Shown here: positions 9,153 to 17,959 of the stretch, piece by piece
Layout: each line of letters opens with the position of its first letter
Numbering within the stretch: position 1 is the first letter of the stretch
Assembly (NCBI RefSeq): GCF_024347615.1
Contig: NZ_AP025509.1
Span: 1,054,001-1,118,000 of the forward strand
Reading direction: 5' to 3'
DNA length: 64,000 nt
DNA from: Vibrio splendidus
GTDB lineage: Bacteria; Pseudomonadota; Gammaproteobacteria; Enterobacterales; Vibrionaceae
Made by a program: the position numbers and the translations under genes
The notes under the pieces: generated by a model
Databases searched by the model: none
What the model was told of the DNA's origin: nothing
The model's input: the letters and a program-made list of their open reading frames with translations, nothing else

Positions 9153-10061
9153 CTATGGCACACCGTGGCCTTTAGATGCGACCCATACGCGATACCATTG
9201 CTCGCGAGTCAGTTCGATTTTCAGCGCATCAACAGCCGTCTTCACACGTTCAATCTTACCTGAACCAATAATCGCGATCGGGTTAGATGGTAAACGACGA
9301 ACCCAAGCGTAAATCACTTGGTCAATGCTGTCTGCACCCACTTCTAGACGAATCGCCTCTAGCTCATCACGAACGCGAATCGCTTGTGCTGAATCACCAC
9401 TGAAGATGCTACCGCCGCCTAGACAAGACCACGCCATTGGACGAATACGGTTCATCTGTAGTTGATCCAGCGTTCCATCATGAGCCACGTCGAAGTTCAA
9501 TGGGTTGATTTCAACTTGGTTTGTCACCAGTGGCTTACCTAGTCGAGATTGCAATAAGTCGAACTGGCGCGGAGAAAAGTTAGAGACACCGAAATGCTTA
9601 ACTTTGCCGACCTTATGCAGTTCAGCGAACGCTTCTGCTACTTCATCCGCATCCATCAGTACATCTGGGCGGTGAATCAGTAATACATCAAGTTCGGTTA
9701 CACCCAGACGCTCTAGAGAGTTATTTACCGACTGGTAAATATGATGCGCGCTGGTGTCATAGTGATTGATCTTACGATCTGGAGTGTGGTCACCACACAA
9801 GTTGATGTCGCACTTGGTGACGATTTGAATATCATCACGGAGGCTTGGCTCAAGCGCTAATGCTTCACCAAACAACTTTTCACATTGGTAGTTACCGTAA
9901 ATATCCGCGTGATCAACGGTTGTGATGCCAAGATCAATGTGCTGCTTCAGGAAAGTCAGGCGTTGTTGCGGGGTCATACCCCATTCTGCTGTACGCCAGT
10001 ATCCTTGCACCAACTCAGAGAGTTCTGGGCCTTGTGGCGCTGTCGTTACTCTTGCAACCAT
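9153..10061 (-). CDS. Aldo/keto reductase, YdhF-like
   Basis: A 302-residue NADPH-dependent oxidoreductase of the aldo/keto reductase superfamily, YdhF-type. The catalytic tetrad is visible: D (GITTVDHADIYG), Y (same segment), K (IQIVTKCDI) and H (DVLLIHRPD). The cofactor-binding C-terminal phrase AIIGSGKIERV is typical. The physiological substrate of YdhF is not known. The start MVARVTTAPQGPELS has SD-like AAGGAGA upstream. It is monocistronic. Confidence 0.9.
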   Translation of the reverse strand: MVARVTTAPQGPELSELVQGYWRTAEWGMTPQQRLTFLKQHIDLGITTVDHADIYGNYQCEKLFGEALALEPSLRDDIQIVTKCDINLCGDHTPDRKINHYDTSAHHIYQSVNNSLERLGVTELDVLLIHRPDVLMDADEVAEAFAELHKVGKVKHFGVSNFSPRQFDLLQSRLGKPLVTNQVEINPLNFDVAHDGTLDQLQMNRIRPMAWSCLGGGSIFSGDSAQAIRVRDELEAIRLEVGADSIDQVIYAWVRRLPSNPIAIIGSGKIERVKTAVDALKIELTREQWYRVWVASKGHGVP

Positions 10062-10279
10062 GGGTTGTCTCCTTTATCAATACTGAACGTATCCTAAGCT
10101 CGTTTTACCGAAGGCTCAACGTATAACAAATGGCAAAGGTAAACGCTTACTAAAAAATGTGAGAGCCGCAGAAAAACGAACACTAAAATCAATAATAGCT
10201 TGCTGTCTGCCCCTCAGCCGCTCTCCCAAAAGGCTTTTTTACTCTAATGAATGACGAAACTATCTATAAATTTAAGCAA

Positions 10280-10873
10280 TTAAAGACGATTTAGTTCAAC
10301 CGTTAAATTGTCACCATCACTATGTAGCTGAATCCAAGGAGCTGACGAACGAGAATAAGATGAGGAAGAACTAGGCACATTCCATAAACTCATTTGCTCA
10401 GAGGAATGATGTGGTGCATTAATGAATTCGACGAGTTGTTTATCTACCTTATCGTAACCAACGCCCTCACGTTTCGCTTGTTCGAGTTGAGCGACGACAT
10501 CGAATTCATCCTCGCCAATCCGAATAGAGCTGAGCGCAAAGCCATCTTGACGAAGGTATGCCTGAATCTTTGTGTAACTTAAGTTCGAATATGGCAGGTT
10601 AAGGCGAACCACCTCTACGCTTGAGTCACCCAACTCCAGTTCAACATAAACATCCAAATCGTAATATTGAGTGAGGTCACTGCACAACAGGGTGCCTTCA
10701 ACTTCGCCACAATCCATGAGATCGATATCGTTAATATAGTTTTGAGAACTCGGTTGAATTGGGCTGCTATTGAATACCGTTCGCAACCACCAGCTTTCAC
10801 TCGCTTGCGCAGAGAATGAAAGGGTATTCAGAACCAATAACAAAGGTAGGATTAAGACAGGAAGAGTTCTCAT
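10280..10873 (-). CDS. Periplasmic protein of unknown function
   Basis: The 197-residue product starts with a Sec signal peptide (hydrophobic LPVLILPLLLVLNTLSF, cleavage after SAQA). Two cysteines in the mature part (MDCGEVEGTLLCSD) could form a disulfide, and a serine-rich patch (PSSSSSYSRSSAP) lies near the C-terminus. The rest alternates beta strands and short helices. I recognise no family. The first ATG sits directly before the signal peptide and the gene seems to stand alone. Confidence 0.75.
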   Translation of the reverse strand: MRTLPVLILPLLLVLNTLSFSAQASESWWLRTVFNSSPIQPSSQNYINDIDLMDCGEVEGTLLCSDLTQYYDLDVYVELELGDSSVEVVRLNLPYSNLSYTKIQAYLRQDGFALSSIRIGEDEFDVVAQLEQAKREGVGYDKVDKQLVEFINAPHHSSEQMSLWNVPSSSSSYSRSSAPWIQLHSDGDNLTVELNRL

Positions 10874-10957
10874 TAATTGTGCTTATTCGCGCGGTATGAA
10901 GCGCCCATTATACGTGACCAATCAACAAACAACCGCTCAAGCCACAAATTTTAGGCG

Positions 10958-10981
10958 AAAAAAAACGGGCATGCATGCCCG
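10958..10981 (-). terminator. Minus-strand terminator with an eight-base T-run
   Basis: A palindrome CGGGCATGCATGCCCG at 10966-10981 is followed on the minus strand by eight T residues. The only thing it could terminate is a transcript from the remnant at 11041-11187. Confidence 0.8.
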
Positions 10982-11040
10982 CTAGATAAATTCTATCGCC
11001 GAATAACGTAACCCTTCACGATTACATCACGATATTTGAA

Positions 11041-11187
11041 TCACTTATACCCACCTTCAATAGCTGGTTCTTCAAGGGATAGCCTTACTTTATTTCGTTG
11101 AATAGCTTCTGGCGGCAAACTGATGAAACCGTATTGGTTCAACACGCCTTGATAGCCATGTAATTTACATTCCGTTATATGCAACAT
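11041..11187 (-). pseudogene. Possible C-terminal remnant of a lost gene
   Basis: On the minus strand an open frame of 48 codons ends at TGA (11041-11043). It encodes a protein-like end, with segments YGFISLPPEAIQRNKVRL and EEPAIEGGYK. The phrase resembles the C-terminus of a periplasmic binding protein, perhaps of the phosphate type, but I cannot assign it. No ribosome-binding site precedes its ATG, and a good terminator follows at 10958, as expected behind a full gene. I infer that most of the gene has been deleted. A genuine small protein is the alternative. Confidence 0.4.
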
Positions 11188-11251
11188 CACAAAATACATT
11201 CAATGAATGTGTCATAATGTTGAAATTACTGGTTAATTTTCAAGGAATGTC

Positions 11252-13099
11252 ATGACTGCAACGAACTATCTCAATCAATTGAATCAAAAGTATCTTGCGA
11301 CTCATAAAGCGAAAGAAGACTTCTTTTGGGATACATATATGGGGATCAGTGACGACCACGATGGCTCGACACTCGCGCAGACTCAGTGGACTGAATTTCT
11401 AAGCTCTGCCGAACAGATTGCTGCTATCGAAACGCAACTCGCTGCTATCGATAAAATTCAAGATCCCCTAGAAAAAGAGAGTACGCTAACAGGCTTGAAT
11501 GGTTGGTTAGCGACCTTTAGATCTCACGCTATTGAGCCTGAGCAGTCACAGAAGCTTAAAGCCGAACTCATAAAGTTTGAGGCTGAACTGTTTGAGAAAA
11601 AACAAAACCATGTGATGACTTACGTAAATGAAACAGGCGACGAAACAGAAGGGTCACTGCCCGTTTTAGGTTCAGCCGTTAGAAGTAATGGTAATGAACA
11701 AGTTAGGCTTTCTGCACATCAAGCACTATTAGATTTAGAGCAATGGCTGCTGGCTAACGGCTTTATTGAGCTGATCAAAAAACGTAACCAATTTGCTCAA
11801 TCACTGGGGTTTAAAACCTTCTTTGATTACTCAGTGCTGAAAACCGAACAGATGACGACAGAACAACTGTTTACGATTCTGGATGACTTCGAAGCACGCA
11901 CGCGTGATGGCCATCAGCAAAGCCTAGCCAATTTGGCAGAACAAAAAGGCGAGAATGCACTTCAAGCCCATAACTTTACCTACTCTTTTGCAGGTGACGT
12001 TATGAATGATCTTGATCCTTATGTTCCGTTCTCAAAGTCACTTCGACGCTGGATTGAATCTTTTGGTCGCCTAAACATCGAATACTCTCAAGCGACATTA
12101 AAATTGGATCTGCTTGATCGTAAAGGTAAGTACCCTAATGGTTTCTGCCATGGCCCTATCCCATCTTTCTACGATCAAGACACTTGGGTAGCGGCTCAAG
12201 TTAACTTCACGAGCAACGCCAAACCCGACCAAATCGGCAGCGGTTATGATGGTATCAACACGCTATTTCACGAGGGCGGCCACGCAGCGCATTTCGCCAA
12301 CGTTAAGATGAACGCGCCTTGTTTCTCTCAAGAGTTTGCACCCACCTCAATGGCTTATGCCGAAACGCAATCCATGTTCTGTGACAGCTTGTTGAATGAC
12401 GCCGATTGGCTCAAACAATACGCGCTTAATGCAGATGGCCAAGCAGTACCTGATGAATTAATCAAAGCAATCATCGATAACAAACAACCCTTCAGAGCTT
12501 ATCAAGAACGCAGCATTTTAGTGGTTCCATATTTCGAGCGAGCACTTTACGAATTGGCGGATGAAAATCTGACACCTGAAAAGATTACCGCTCTTGCTCG
12601 TAGCAGTGAGAAAACGATTCTTGGATTAGCTTGTAGCCCTCGCCCATTAATGGCGATCCCGCATCTGTTGTCGGATGAAGCGTCTTGCGCGTATCAAGGT
12701 TACCTGCTGGCTCATATGGCGGTGTATCAAACTCGTGCATATTTCACCGATAAGTTTGGCTACTTAACGGACAACCCAGAGATCGGCCCTTTGTTAGCTA
12801 AGCACTATTGGCACCAAGGCAATAGCGTGAATCATAATGGGACAATCCAAAGCCTGACTGGCGAAGGTTTTAATGCCAAATACCTCGCTGACGAGTGCAA
12901 CTTGTCGCCAGAAGAAGCTTGGGCTATTGAGGAGCAAAAAATCAAACAGCTGTCGACAAGAGAACGATCACCAGTCGCTGATTTGAATGCGAAGATATCG
13001 ATCGTTGATGGGGCCACCGAGTTGGCGAATAATGATAAGTCAAACCATCAGATGTGTGATGAGTTTGAACACTTTATCGTTGGGCAATACGGCCGATAG
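11252..13099 (+). CDS. M3-family zinc oligopeptidase (PepF-like)
   Basis: A 615-residue metallopeptidase. The zinc motif HEGGH is at 340-344 and a downstream glutamate (AYAETQSMF, about 371) is the likely third ligand. The GYDGINTLFHEGGHAAHF context is typical of family M3 (thimet/oligoendopeptidase F). There is no signal peptide, so it should act on short peptides in the cytoplasm, finishing protein turnover. The ATG at 11252 follows AAGGAATGTC. The gene is alone and ends at a bidirectional terminator. Confidence 0.9.
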   Translation: MTATNYLNQLNQKYLATHKAKEDFFWDTYMGISDDHDGSTLAQTQWTEFLSSAEQIAAIETQLAAIDKIQDPLEKESTLTGLNGWLATFRSHAIEPEQSQKLKAELIKFEAELFEKKQNHVMTYVNETGDETEGSLPVLGSAVRSNGNEQVRLSAHQALLDLEQWLLANGFIELIKKRNQFAQSLGFKTFFDYSVLKTEQMTTEQLFTILDDFEARTRDGHQQSLANLAEQKGENALQAHNFTYSFAGDVMNDLDPYVPFSKSLRRWIESFGRLNIEYSQATLKLDLLDRKGKYPNGFCHGPIPSFYDQDTWVAAQVNFTSNAKPDQIGSGYDGINTLFHEGGHAAHFANVKMNAPCFSQEFAPTSMAYAETQSMFCDSLLNDADWLKQYALNADGQAVPDELIKAIIDNKQPFRAYQERSILVVPYFERALYELADENLTPEKITALARSSEKTILGLACSPRPLMAIPHLLSDEASCAYQGYLLAHMAVYQTRAYFTDKFGYLTDNPEIGPLLAKHYWHQGNSVNHNGTIQSLTGEGFNAKYLADECNLSPEEAWAIEEQKIKQLSTRERSPVADLNAKISIVDGATELANNDKSNHQMCDEFEHFIVGQYGR

Positions 13100-13146
13100 C
13101 GGGTGCTGATCATCTGTAACCAAGGTTAAACCAAAAAACTCAAACG

Positions 13147-13176
13147 AAAAAAGGACGATAATTTATCGTCCTTTTT
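13147..13176. terminator. Bidirectional terminator between convergent genes
   Basis: An A-rich tract, then GGACGATAA/TTATCGTCC, then a T-rich tract. It serves the M3 peptidase on the plus strand and the small gene at 13193 on the minus strand. Confidence 0.85.
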
Positions 13177-13192
13177 ATATTCAGCGTTGGAT

Positions 13193-13504
13193 CTATGCCG
13201 TGACACATGTCGAGCGAGTTTCAGTATCAAACTCAACATCAACAGAATCAGCACTTCGCAATGATTTTCGATGAATGCCAAATACTTGCCCCGTCAAAAC
13301 AATATAAAACTTCTCTGTTTTGAGTAGATTCCAAGCTTCATCAAGAGATTCAGCATAAACCTTGTTCTTGAGATCTTGTGGGCGGGTACCTGCGACTCTT
13401 CCATGTTTACGCGCCAATTCAAATAGTCCATTACGATTCGGTTTACACGTAAACAGGGTATCATTTCCATAAATAACACCCTTGGCTGTAATGCTTTTAA
13501 TCAT
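13193..13504 (-). CDS. Small protein of unknown function, 103 aa
   Basis: I place the start at ATG 13504 because GGAG lies seven bases before it; a longer reading from 13555 lacks a ribosome-binding site and has a poor N-terminus. The product begins MIKSITAKGVIYGNDTLF and includes KHGRVAGTRPQDLKNKVY and SLDEAWNLLKTEKFYIVLTG. It is soluble and mildly basic, with two cysteines. No family recognised. It seems to be monocistronic. Confidence 0.7.
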   Translation of the reverse strand: MIKSITAKGVIYGNDTLFTCKPNRNGLFELARKHGRVAGTRPQDLKNKVYAESLDEAWNLLKTEKFYIVLTGQVFGIHRKSLRSADSVDVEFDTETRSTCVTA

Positions 13505-13677
13505 TACATTTCTCCAGATAATAATTCCACTCGTAGCACTTGAGTGACAAACCACATATCAATCGGTGGATGCTTACACTGCAAAAAGAAGAGAACATGG
13601 TGTAACGACCGGGCAAGCTATTACACCATTACCATCAAATGTCTTAGAAGCTCTTAAACTCTGAAGAGTTCAAGTTC

Positions 13678-14712
13678 TTAGAAGTAGTAGTAAGCTGCTG
13701 CGAATACGTGTGTTTCTTCGTCGTATTGCGCACTAGTTTTGCCCACACGATAACCGTCTAAGTCTTGCTTGATATCAATACCCATGTCAGCGTTGTCTGC
13801 AATACGGTACATTGCCGCGATGTTGATGTAAGAAGCATCTACATCTGCTTGGCCATCAAGTTCATTGTTGCTAGATGCATAACCCGCTGCGATTGTTAGG
13901 TCTTCAGAAACCGTGTAACCACCTGAAACGTAGTAGCCTGTGTTCTTAGCAGAATCACTCTCTTCAATCCAAGAGTTCATACCTAGTTTAAGAGCACCAA
14001 CCTTCACGTTACCTGTCACTGTGTAAACTTCGTAATCAGCATCGTCATCACGAGCTTCATAACCTGCGTATAGGTTGAATACCTCTTGCTCTAAACCGAT
14101 GTAACCGTTAATGCCTTTATCCGCATCATTATGATCATCACCAGTTTCAAAGTAAGAAATACCGTAAGCGATACCGTTTGTTGCGCCTTGGAATTTAACA
14201 ACATTGAAGCCGTCAGAAGCATCACCAGCAGAAGCGCCAAACTCGTAAGTGTTGTCGCCAGCGCCATCCACTTTGTCTAGTGCTGTGTCGTTTTCCCAAC
14301 CGAATGAAGCGATACCGAAACCAGTATCGAAACCTAACCATGCTTTATCTACATCTGTTGCTGGACCAGTATCGATACCGTTTGTCCAACCAGCTGTTGC
14401 TGCGTCGTTCGCAGATACGTTGTTGTCTGTCGTGTAGTTCACCATCAAGTCAGTTTCGAAATAACCAACAATACGGTTGTTACGGTAGTTTACGGCAAGA
14501 GTAAGACCCGTAGCCCAGTCATCGTAGAACGCTTTAGAGCCAGTGTCGTAGTAACCACCAACACCGAAAGAGCCTGATACTGAGAATTGATCTTTGTGCA
14601 TTGAATCGAATGCAAACATGTCTTCGTTTTGGCTGTTTTGGCTGCTTGTGCTTACAGCGAAAGCTGAACTTGAAATGCTCGCAATCGCAAGTGCTACTAA
14701 TGTCTTTTTCAT
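13678..14712 (-). CDS. Outer-membrane porin (OmpU/Gram-negative porin type)
   Basis: From ATG 14712 (with AGGTAG upstream; an in-frame GTG at 14721 is less likely) the protein is 344 residues with a signal peptide (MKKTLVALAIASISSSAFA). The mature part is rich in Gly, Asp, Tyr and Asn in alternating beta strands, and the C-terminus ends in aromatic residues (AAYYYF), the outer-membrane insertion signal. It resembles trimeric porins, but the acidic composition and weak similarity to OmpU leave the exact type open. The 5' leader contains a GGCC...GGCC hairpin at about 14740-14757. Confidence 0.83.
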   Translation of the reverse strand: MKKTLVALAIASISSSAFAVSTSSQNSQNEDMFAFDSMHKDQFSVSGSFGVGGYYDTGSKAFYDDWATGLTLAVNYRNNRIVGYFETDLMVNYTTDNNVSANDAATAGWTNGIDTGPATDVDKAWLGFDTGFGIASFGWENDTALDKVDGAGDNTYEFGASAGDASDGFNVVKFQGATNGIAYGISYFETGDDHNDADKGINGYIGLEQEVFNLYAGYEARDDDADYEVYTVTGNVKVGALKLGMNSWIEESDSAKNTGYYVSGGYTVSEDLTIAAGYASSNNELDGQADVDASYINIAAMYRIADNADMGIDIKQDLDGYRVGKTSAQYDEETHVFAAAYYYF

Positions 14713-14868
14713 GATAACCACTACCTATATATTGATTCGGCCTTGTTAGTCCGGCCTTTTGGAGTGGCGCTATTGTTCAAAAAAACAGGTTATTGATATA
14801 CCGTAAATTTACTGAAAATTTTATAGCTTTGGTGAATTTCATGAAATAAGAATATATTAATGTGTCGT

Positions 14869-15870
14869 TTATATTGAAAAACGTAATCCGAGTGTAAAGC
14901 CGATATCGGTGCTGTTATCCATATTACGGATGTTCTCAATCATCAGCGCTTCGACTACGAGTTGATTTAAGCGGTAGCGATAACCCAAAACGACCTCGTT
15001 AGAAGGTTCAGAAAAGTCCGGGTCATTGCTCGCCCAACCTTGATAGTTGAGAGACTCAATCAATAAGCTATGGCGTTGATTCAGCCGATACTCATACCCA
15101 ATCGCCCAACTTGCGCTGAAATTTTCAAGACTAACGACATACACATCGCTATCTCGATGTACAAGACCAATGGTTGAAAAAACGCTGTGCCTAGGAGTGA
15201 TATAGCTGTAGTTAAGCTGAACACCTTGCTCAAAACTGGTTCTCGCAAACTGCCCACTTCTTACATTGTTGTAAAACAAAGAGCCACCAGCCGAGAGCGA
15301 CATTGGCCCTCTAGAATACAGTAGAAGTTCATTGTAGAACGTCAGAGCGTTGGTTAAGTCATCCCCCTCAAAATCAGACATATAAATACCTGCATTGTGA
15401 AAACCCATGGTGAATTGATCTTCCGCCACTTGATCGCGACCATTCTGGCCAATGCGGAACAGGTCATGAAACCCCATCACAAAACTGTCTAAACCATTAT
15501 CTTTTGCAGTCACAACTCGGTAATCCAGCTCCGTTTTCCAGACAGGTGAAGCTTGCCACTCAATCGCAATATTGGATTGATTTTGATAATAGTCGAGAGC
15601 ATACGCACTCGTGTGTGCCCATATACTGGCTTGGGTAAAAGAGGACTTGAACTCAATGGTCCCCACTCGGTTAGGTTGAGCAGAACGAAGTTGTGTTGAA
15701 AGCACATTTGAATGAATTGGAGATTGCGCGTAAACAAACATTGGAGAGGTATTCGCGTGTGTAACGGAATGAAAAAAGGTCAACATCGAGACTGAAATAG
15801 ACAGTAACGTCCTTAAACTTATCACAGTGTTTACTCGGTTATAGAAATGCCCGATCTTATTAAAAAACAC
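14869..15870 (-). CDS. DUF3187-family outer-membrane-like protein
   Basis: A 333-residue protein that matches the DUF3187 pattern: exported, beta-rich, with QDQFTMGF/DSFVMGFHDLFR repeats and a final barrel-like strand (LGLRFSI). The likely start is GTG 15870, which gives a long N-terminal region with a hydrophobic core (LLSISVSMLTFF) and cleavage near THAN. Members are predicted outer-membrane proteins of unknown function. It is divergent from the LuxR-type regulator at 16045, which could control it. Confidence 0.78.
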   Translation of the reverse strand: MFFNKIGHFYNRVNTVISLRTLLSISVSMLTFFHSVTHANTSPMFVYAQSPIHSNVLSTQLRSAQPNRVGTIEFKSSFTQASIWAHTSAYALDYYQNQSNIAIEWQASPVWKTELDYRVVTAKDNGLDSFVMGFHDLFRIGQNGRDQVAEDQFTMGFHNAGIYMSDFEGDDLTNALTFYNELLLYSRGPMSLSAGGSLFYNNVRSGQFARTSFEQGVQLNYSYITPRHSVFSTIGLVHRDSDVYVVSLENFSASWAIGYEYRLNQRHSLLIESLNYQGWASNDPDFSEPSNEVVLGYRYRLNQLVVEALMIENIRNMDNSTDIGFTLGLRFSI

Positions 15871-16044
15871 CGTTCAATTAATGCAGTAAATGTACTGCTT
15901 ATCATTCGAAAATCTAGAACTAAGAGTTATAAAAAACTTAAAAATAGAACCTATGATATATATAAGAATCTTATCTTGCACTGAGCCACTCGAACGAATA
16001 TCTTCTGAGTATTGACCTAATGAATGTATCGAGAAAGGAAAAAC

Positions 16045-16839
16045 GTGTCTGCTTTAAGCCTAAGTTTTGAACAGCTATTAATGAAACAATCAACCTCTCT
16101 TATTAATAGCGATCCTAAGAACTTTCAAACAACGTGGTCAGAAGCAAGCTTTGACGTACTCGATTGGTTCGGGATTGATCGTTTAACGCTTTACCCGAAT
16201 TCAATGGTCTTACTTGAAGACGGGAAAACTTGTTCAGTATCCAAAGCAAACATACCTCCTGTCGATAAGAAAAGTTTGGTTGGCGGTAACTACCTTGATT
16301 ACCTAAAGCTATTGAAAACCAATGAAACATATCTCACCTTTACCAGTGACGAACTCGTTTCAACCAAAAACTATGTGTTAAAGAAGATCTATAAAGAAGG
16401 GGGAAGATGGCACTGCATCATTCCTTTGCAGCTGTTTAACCAACGCTGGGGAGCATTATCTTTCACTAACTTTCACGACAACGAAACCACCTTTGACCTC
16501 GAAGACATCCAGCGCTTAAAGTTAGTCTGTGAACTTTGGCTCTGTTATTGGCAGCACTCAACGCTAGCTAGGACACTAAAGCAAAATGAGAATCGGCTAG
16601 CAGATGATAGTGAGAAGCTATTATTACTCACAAAAAAACAAACCAAGGTTTTGGCTCTCATTGCTCAAGGGTTTAGTGCAAAAGAGTGTGCAGAACAGCT
16701 CCACCTTAGCTCTCGAACGATAGAATCGCATAAATACAGAATGCTTGGATTGCTCGATTTAAACAGCCACAATGACCTGATTCAATTCGCCTTACGCAAT
16801 GGCCTAGGTCTTACAGAAAACCTACACACGACACGTTAA
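16045..16839 (+). CDS. LuxR/GerE-type transcriptional regulator
   Basis: The C-terminal 60 residues are a LuxR-type helix-turn-helix (LTKKQTKVLALIAQGFSAKE, then SSRTIESHKYRML). The N-terminal 180 residues look like a GAF/autoinducer-type sensor domain (GGRWHCIIPLQLFNQRWGALSF), not a receiver domain. I prefer GTG 16045, which has AGAAAGGA just before it, over ATG 16024, which has none. The ligand is unknown. It lies divergent from the DUF3187 gene and convergent with the RecX-like gene, 39 bases away. Confidence 0.85.
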   Translation: MSALSLSFEQLLMKQSTSLINSDPKNFQTTWSEASFDVLDWFGIDRLTLYPNSMVLLEDGKTCSVSKANIPPVDKKSLVGGNYLDYLKLLKTNETYLTFTSDELVSTKNYVLKKIYKEGGRWHCIIPLQLFNQRWGALSFTNFHDNETTFDLEDIQRLKLVCELWLCYWQHSTLARTLKQNENRLADDSEKLLLLTKKQTKVLALIAQGFSAKECAEQLHLSSRTIESHKYRMLGLLDLNSHNDLIQFALRNGLGLTENLHTTR

Positions 16840-16878
16840 AACAAGGCTATGTGCACTCTTTACGCATAATATTGGTTG

Positions 16879-17712
16879 TTATTCGTTGCCTTCACTCAGA
16901 GCAAATTTGATTTCATCTGAAGAGAACCCCTTTCGACTTAGCATCGCATAAGCCTTGGAGCGTTCTTTATGATCGTTTAGGTCATAAGACTTCTTCTGCA
17001 ACTGTTCTAAACAAGAAGAATAGAAATCTAGCTGCTCTTCATTAATCAATCGGTCGATGAGCGATGACAGTTCACTAGTGTCGATTTGTCGCTGTCTAAG
17101 TTCTTGCTGAATAGCAGTCAAGCCTTTGCCTTTACGAGCATACTTAAGCACCTCTTTTTCCAAATCAGCTTTCTCTGCCTTAATTTGAATATTACTTTTC
17201 AGTTCATGCGACTGCGTGTGCTGGTCAATCGCTACCTTCACCTGCTGGTAGCTAAAACCACGCTTTTGCAGGGTCGCGACAAGCTTTTCACGGCTCATGG
17301 TAAAACTTGTATAGTAATGGTTGATGCGGTCTATCAGGATGGTCTGTTCATCAATAGACTTTTCGAAAGACACCTTATGGATTGCATCAGAAATCACTGA
17401 GTCCGTCAGGTCCTTCTTTTTCAATTTTTCGACAATGTATCGAGAACCAAATTCACCAGAGAAAGCTTGTTCCACGAATTGTTCAGCAAACACTTGGTCA
17501 GACTTGAGATACCCAAAGCCTTTCAAAGTATTCAACGTTTCATCGATCCATTCTTGATTGTCGGTTTTCACTTTTAGCTTCGCAATCAACTCGCTTTCCG
17601 TCATATCTCTCTGGGTTAGGTGCCACATCGCAGAGTTCATGACGCTTTCAATTCGTGTTGCTTTTCTTACCGTTGTATTTCTACTATTCGTTTTTTGCTG
17701 TGAATCATCCAT
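16879..17712 (-). CDS. RecX-like regulatory protein, long form
   Basis: The 277-residue protein contains RecX-type three-helix repeats. Visible marks are MWHLTQRDMTESELIAKL, then LKGFGYLKSDQVFAEQFVEQ and GSRYIVEKLKKK, and further similar repeats to the C-terminus ending RKGFSSDEIKFAL. RecX normally is 150-170 residues, lies beside recA, and caps RecA filaments. This one is about 100 residues longer and not next to recA, so it is probably a paralogue with extra repeats; its partner is uncertain. Confidence 0.8.
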   Translation of the reverse strand: MDDSQQKTNSRNTTVRKATRIESVMNSAMWHLTQRDMTESELIAKLKVKTDNQEWIDETLNTLKGFGYLKSDQVFAEQFVEQAFSGEFGSRYIVEKLKKKDLTDSVISDAIHKVSFEKSIDEQTILIDRINHYYTSFTMSREKLVATLQKRGFSYQQVKVAIDQHTQSHELKSNIQIKAEKADLEKEVLKYARKGKGLTAIQQELRQRQIDTSELSSLIDRLINEEQLDFYSSCLEQLQKKSYDLNDHKERSKAYAMLSRKGFSSDEIKFALSEGNE

Positions 17713-17814
17713 TCGCTTTCAACTGTCCAAACTAAGCCTACCCCATCATAACGTAATTCTAAGGCGGTTGAGTGACATAAAAGAATGAAGCTCAATACAA
17801 ACGGAAGCCAATAA

Positions 17815-17841
17815 AAATGGACGCTTATTCAGCGTCCATTT
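17815..17841 (-). terminator. Terminator after the MscS-family gene
   Basis: Stem AAATGGACGCT / AGCGTCCATTT, loop TATTC. On the minus strand the right end reads into T-rich sequence, as needed for the gene at 17947, about 100 bases upstream of it. Confidence 0.8.
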
Positions 17842-17887
17842 GATATCACATTAAGAATGTCGACTCTAAGCTGCGCTTAGCTTTGAC

Positions 17888-17959
17888 GCATTAGCTTTTT
17901 TCGTAATAGCTCTTTTCGAAATCGCTTTTCATATTAGCTCTTTCGTTTAGCTCTCTTCG
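17888..17959. repeat. Degenerate 13-15-base repeats downstream of the MscS-family gene
   Basis: Five imperfect copies based on TAGCTCTTTTCG (for example ttagcttttttcg, atagctcttttcg, ttagctctttcg, ttagctctcttcg) run through the first 60 bases after the stop and into the last codons of the gene at 17947. Confidence 0.6.

Larger units (their letters stand above)
10874..11251. other. Intergenic region holding a terminator and a probable gene remnant
   Basis: These 378 bases contain a strong minus-strand terminator at 10958-10981 and, to its right, a decayed-looking minus-strand reading frame at 11041-11187 (both listed separately). The last 60 bases must carry the promoter of the M3 peptidase gene. 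Confidence 0.6.
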
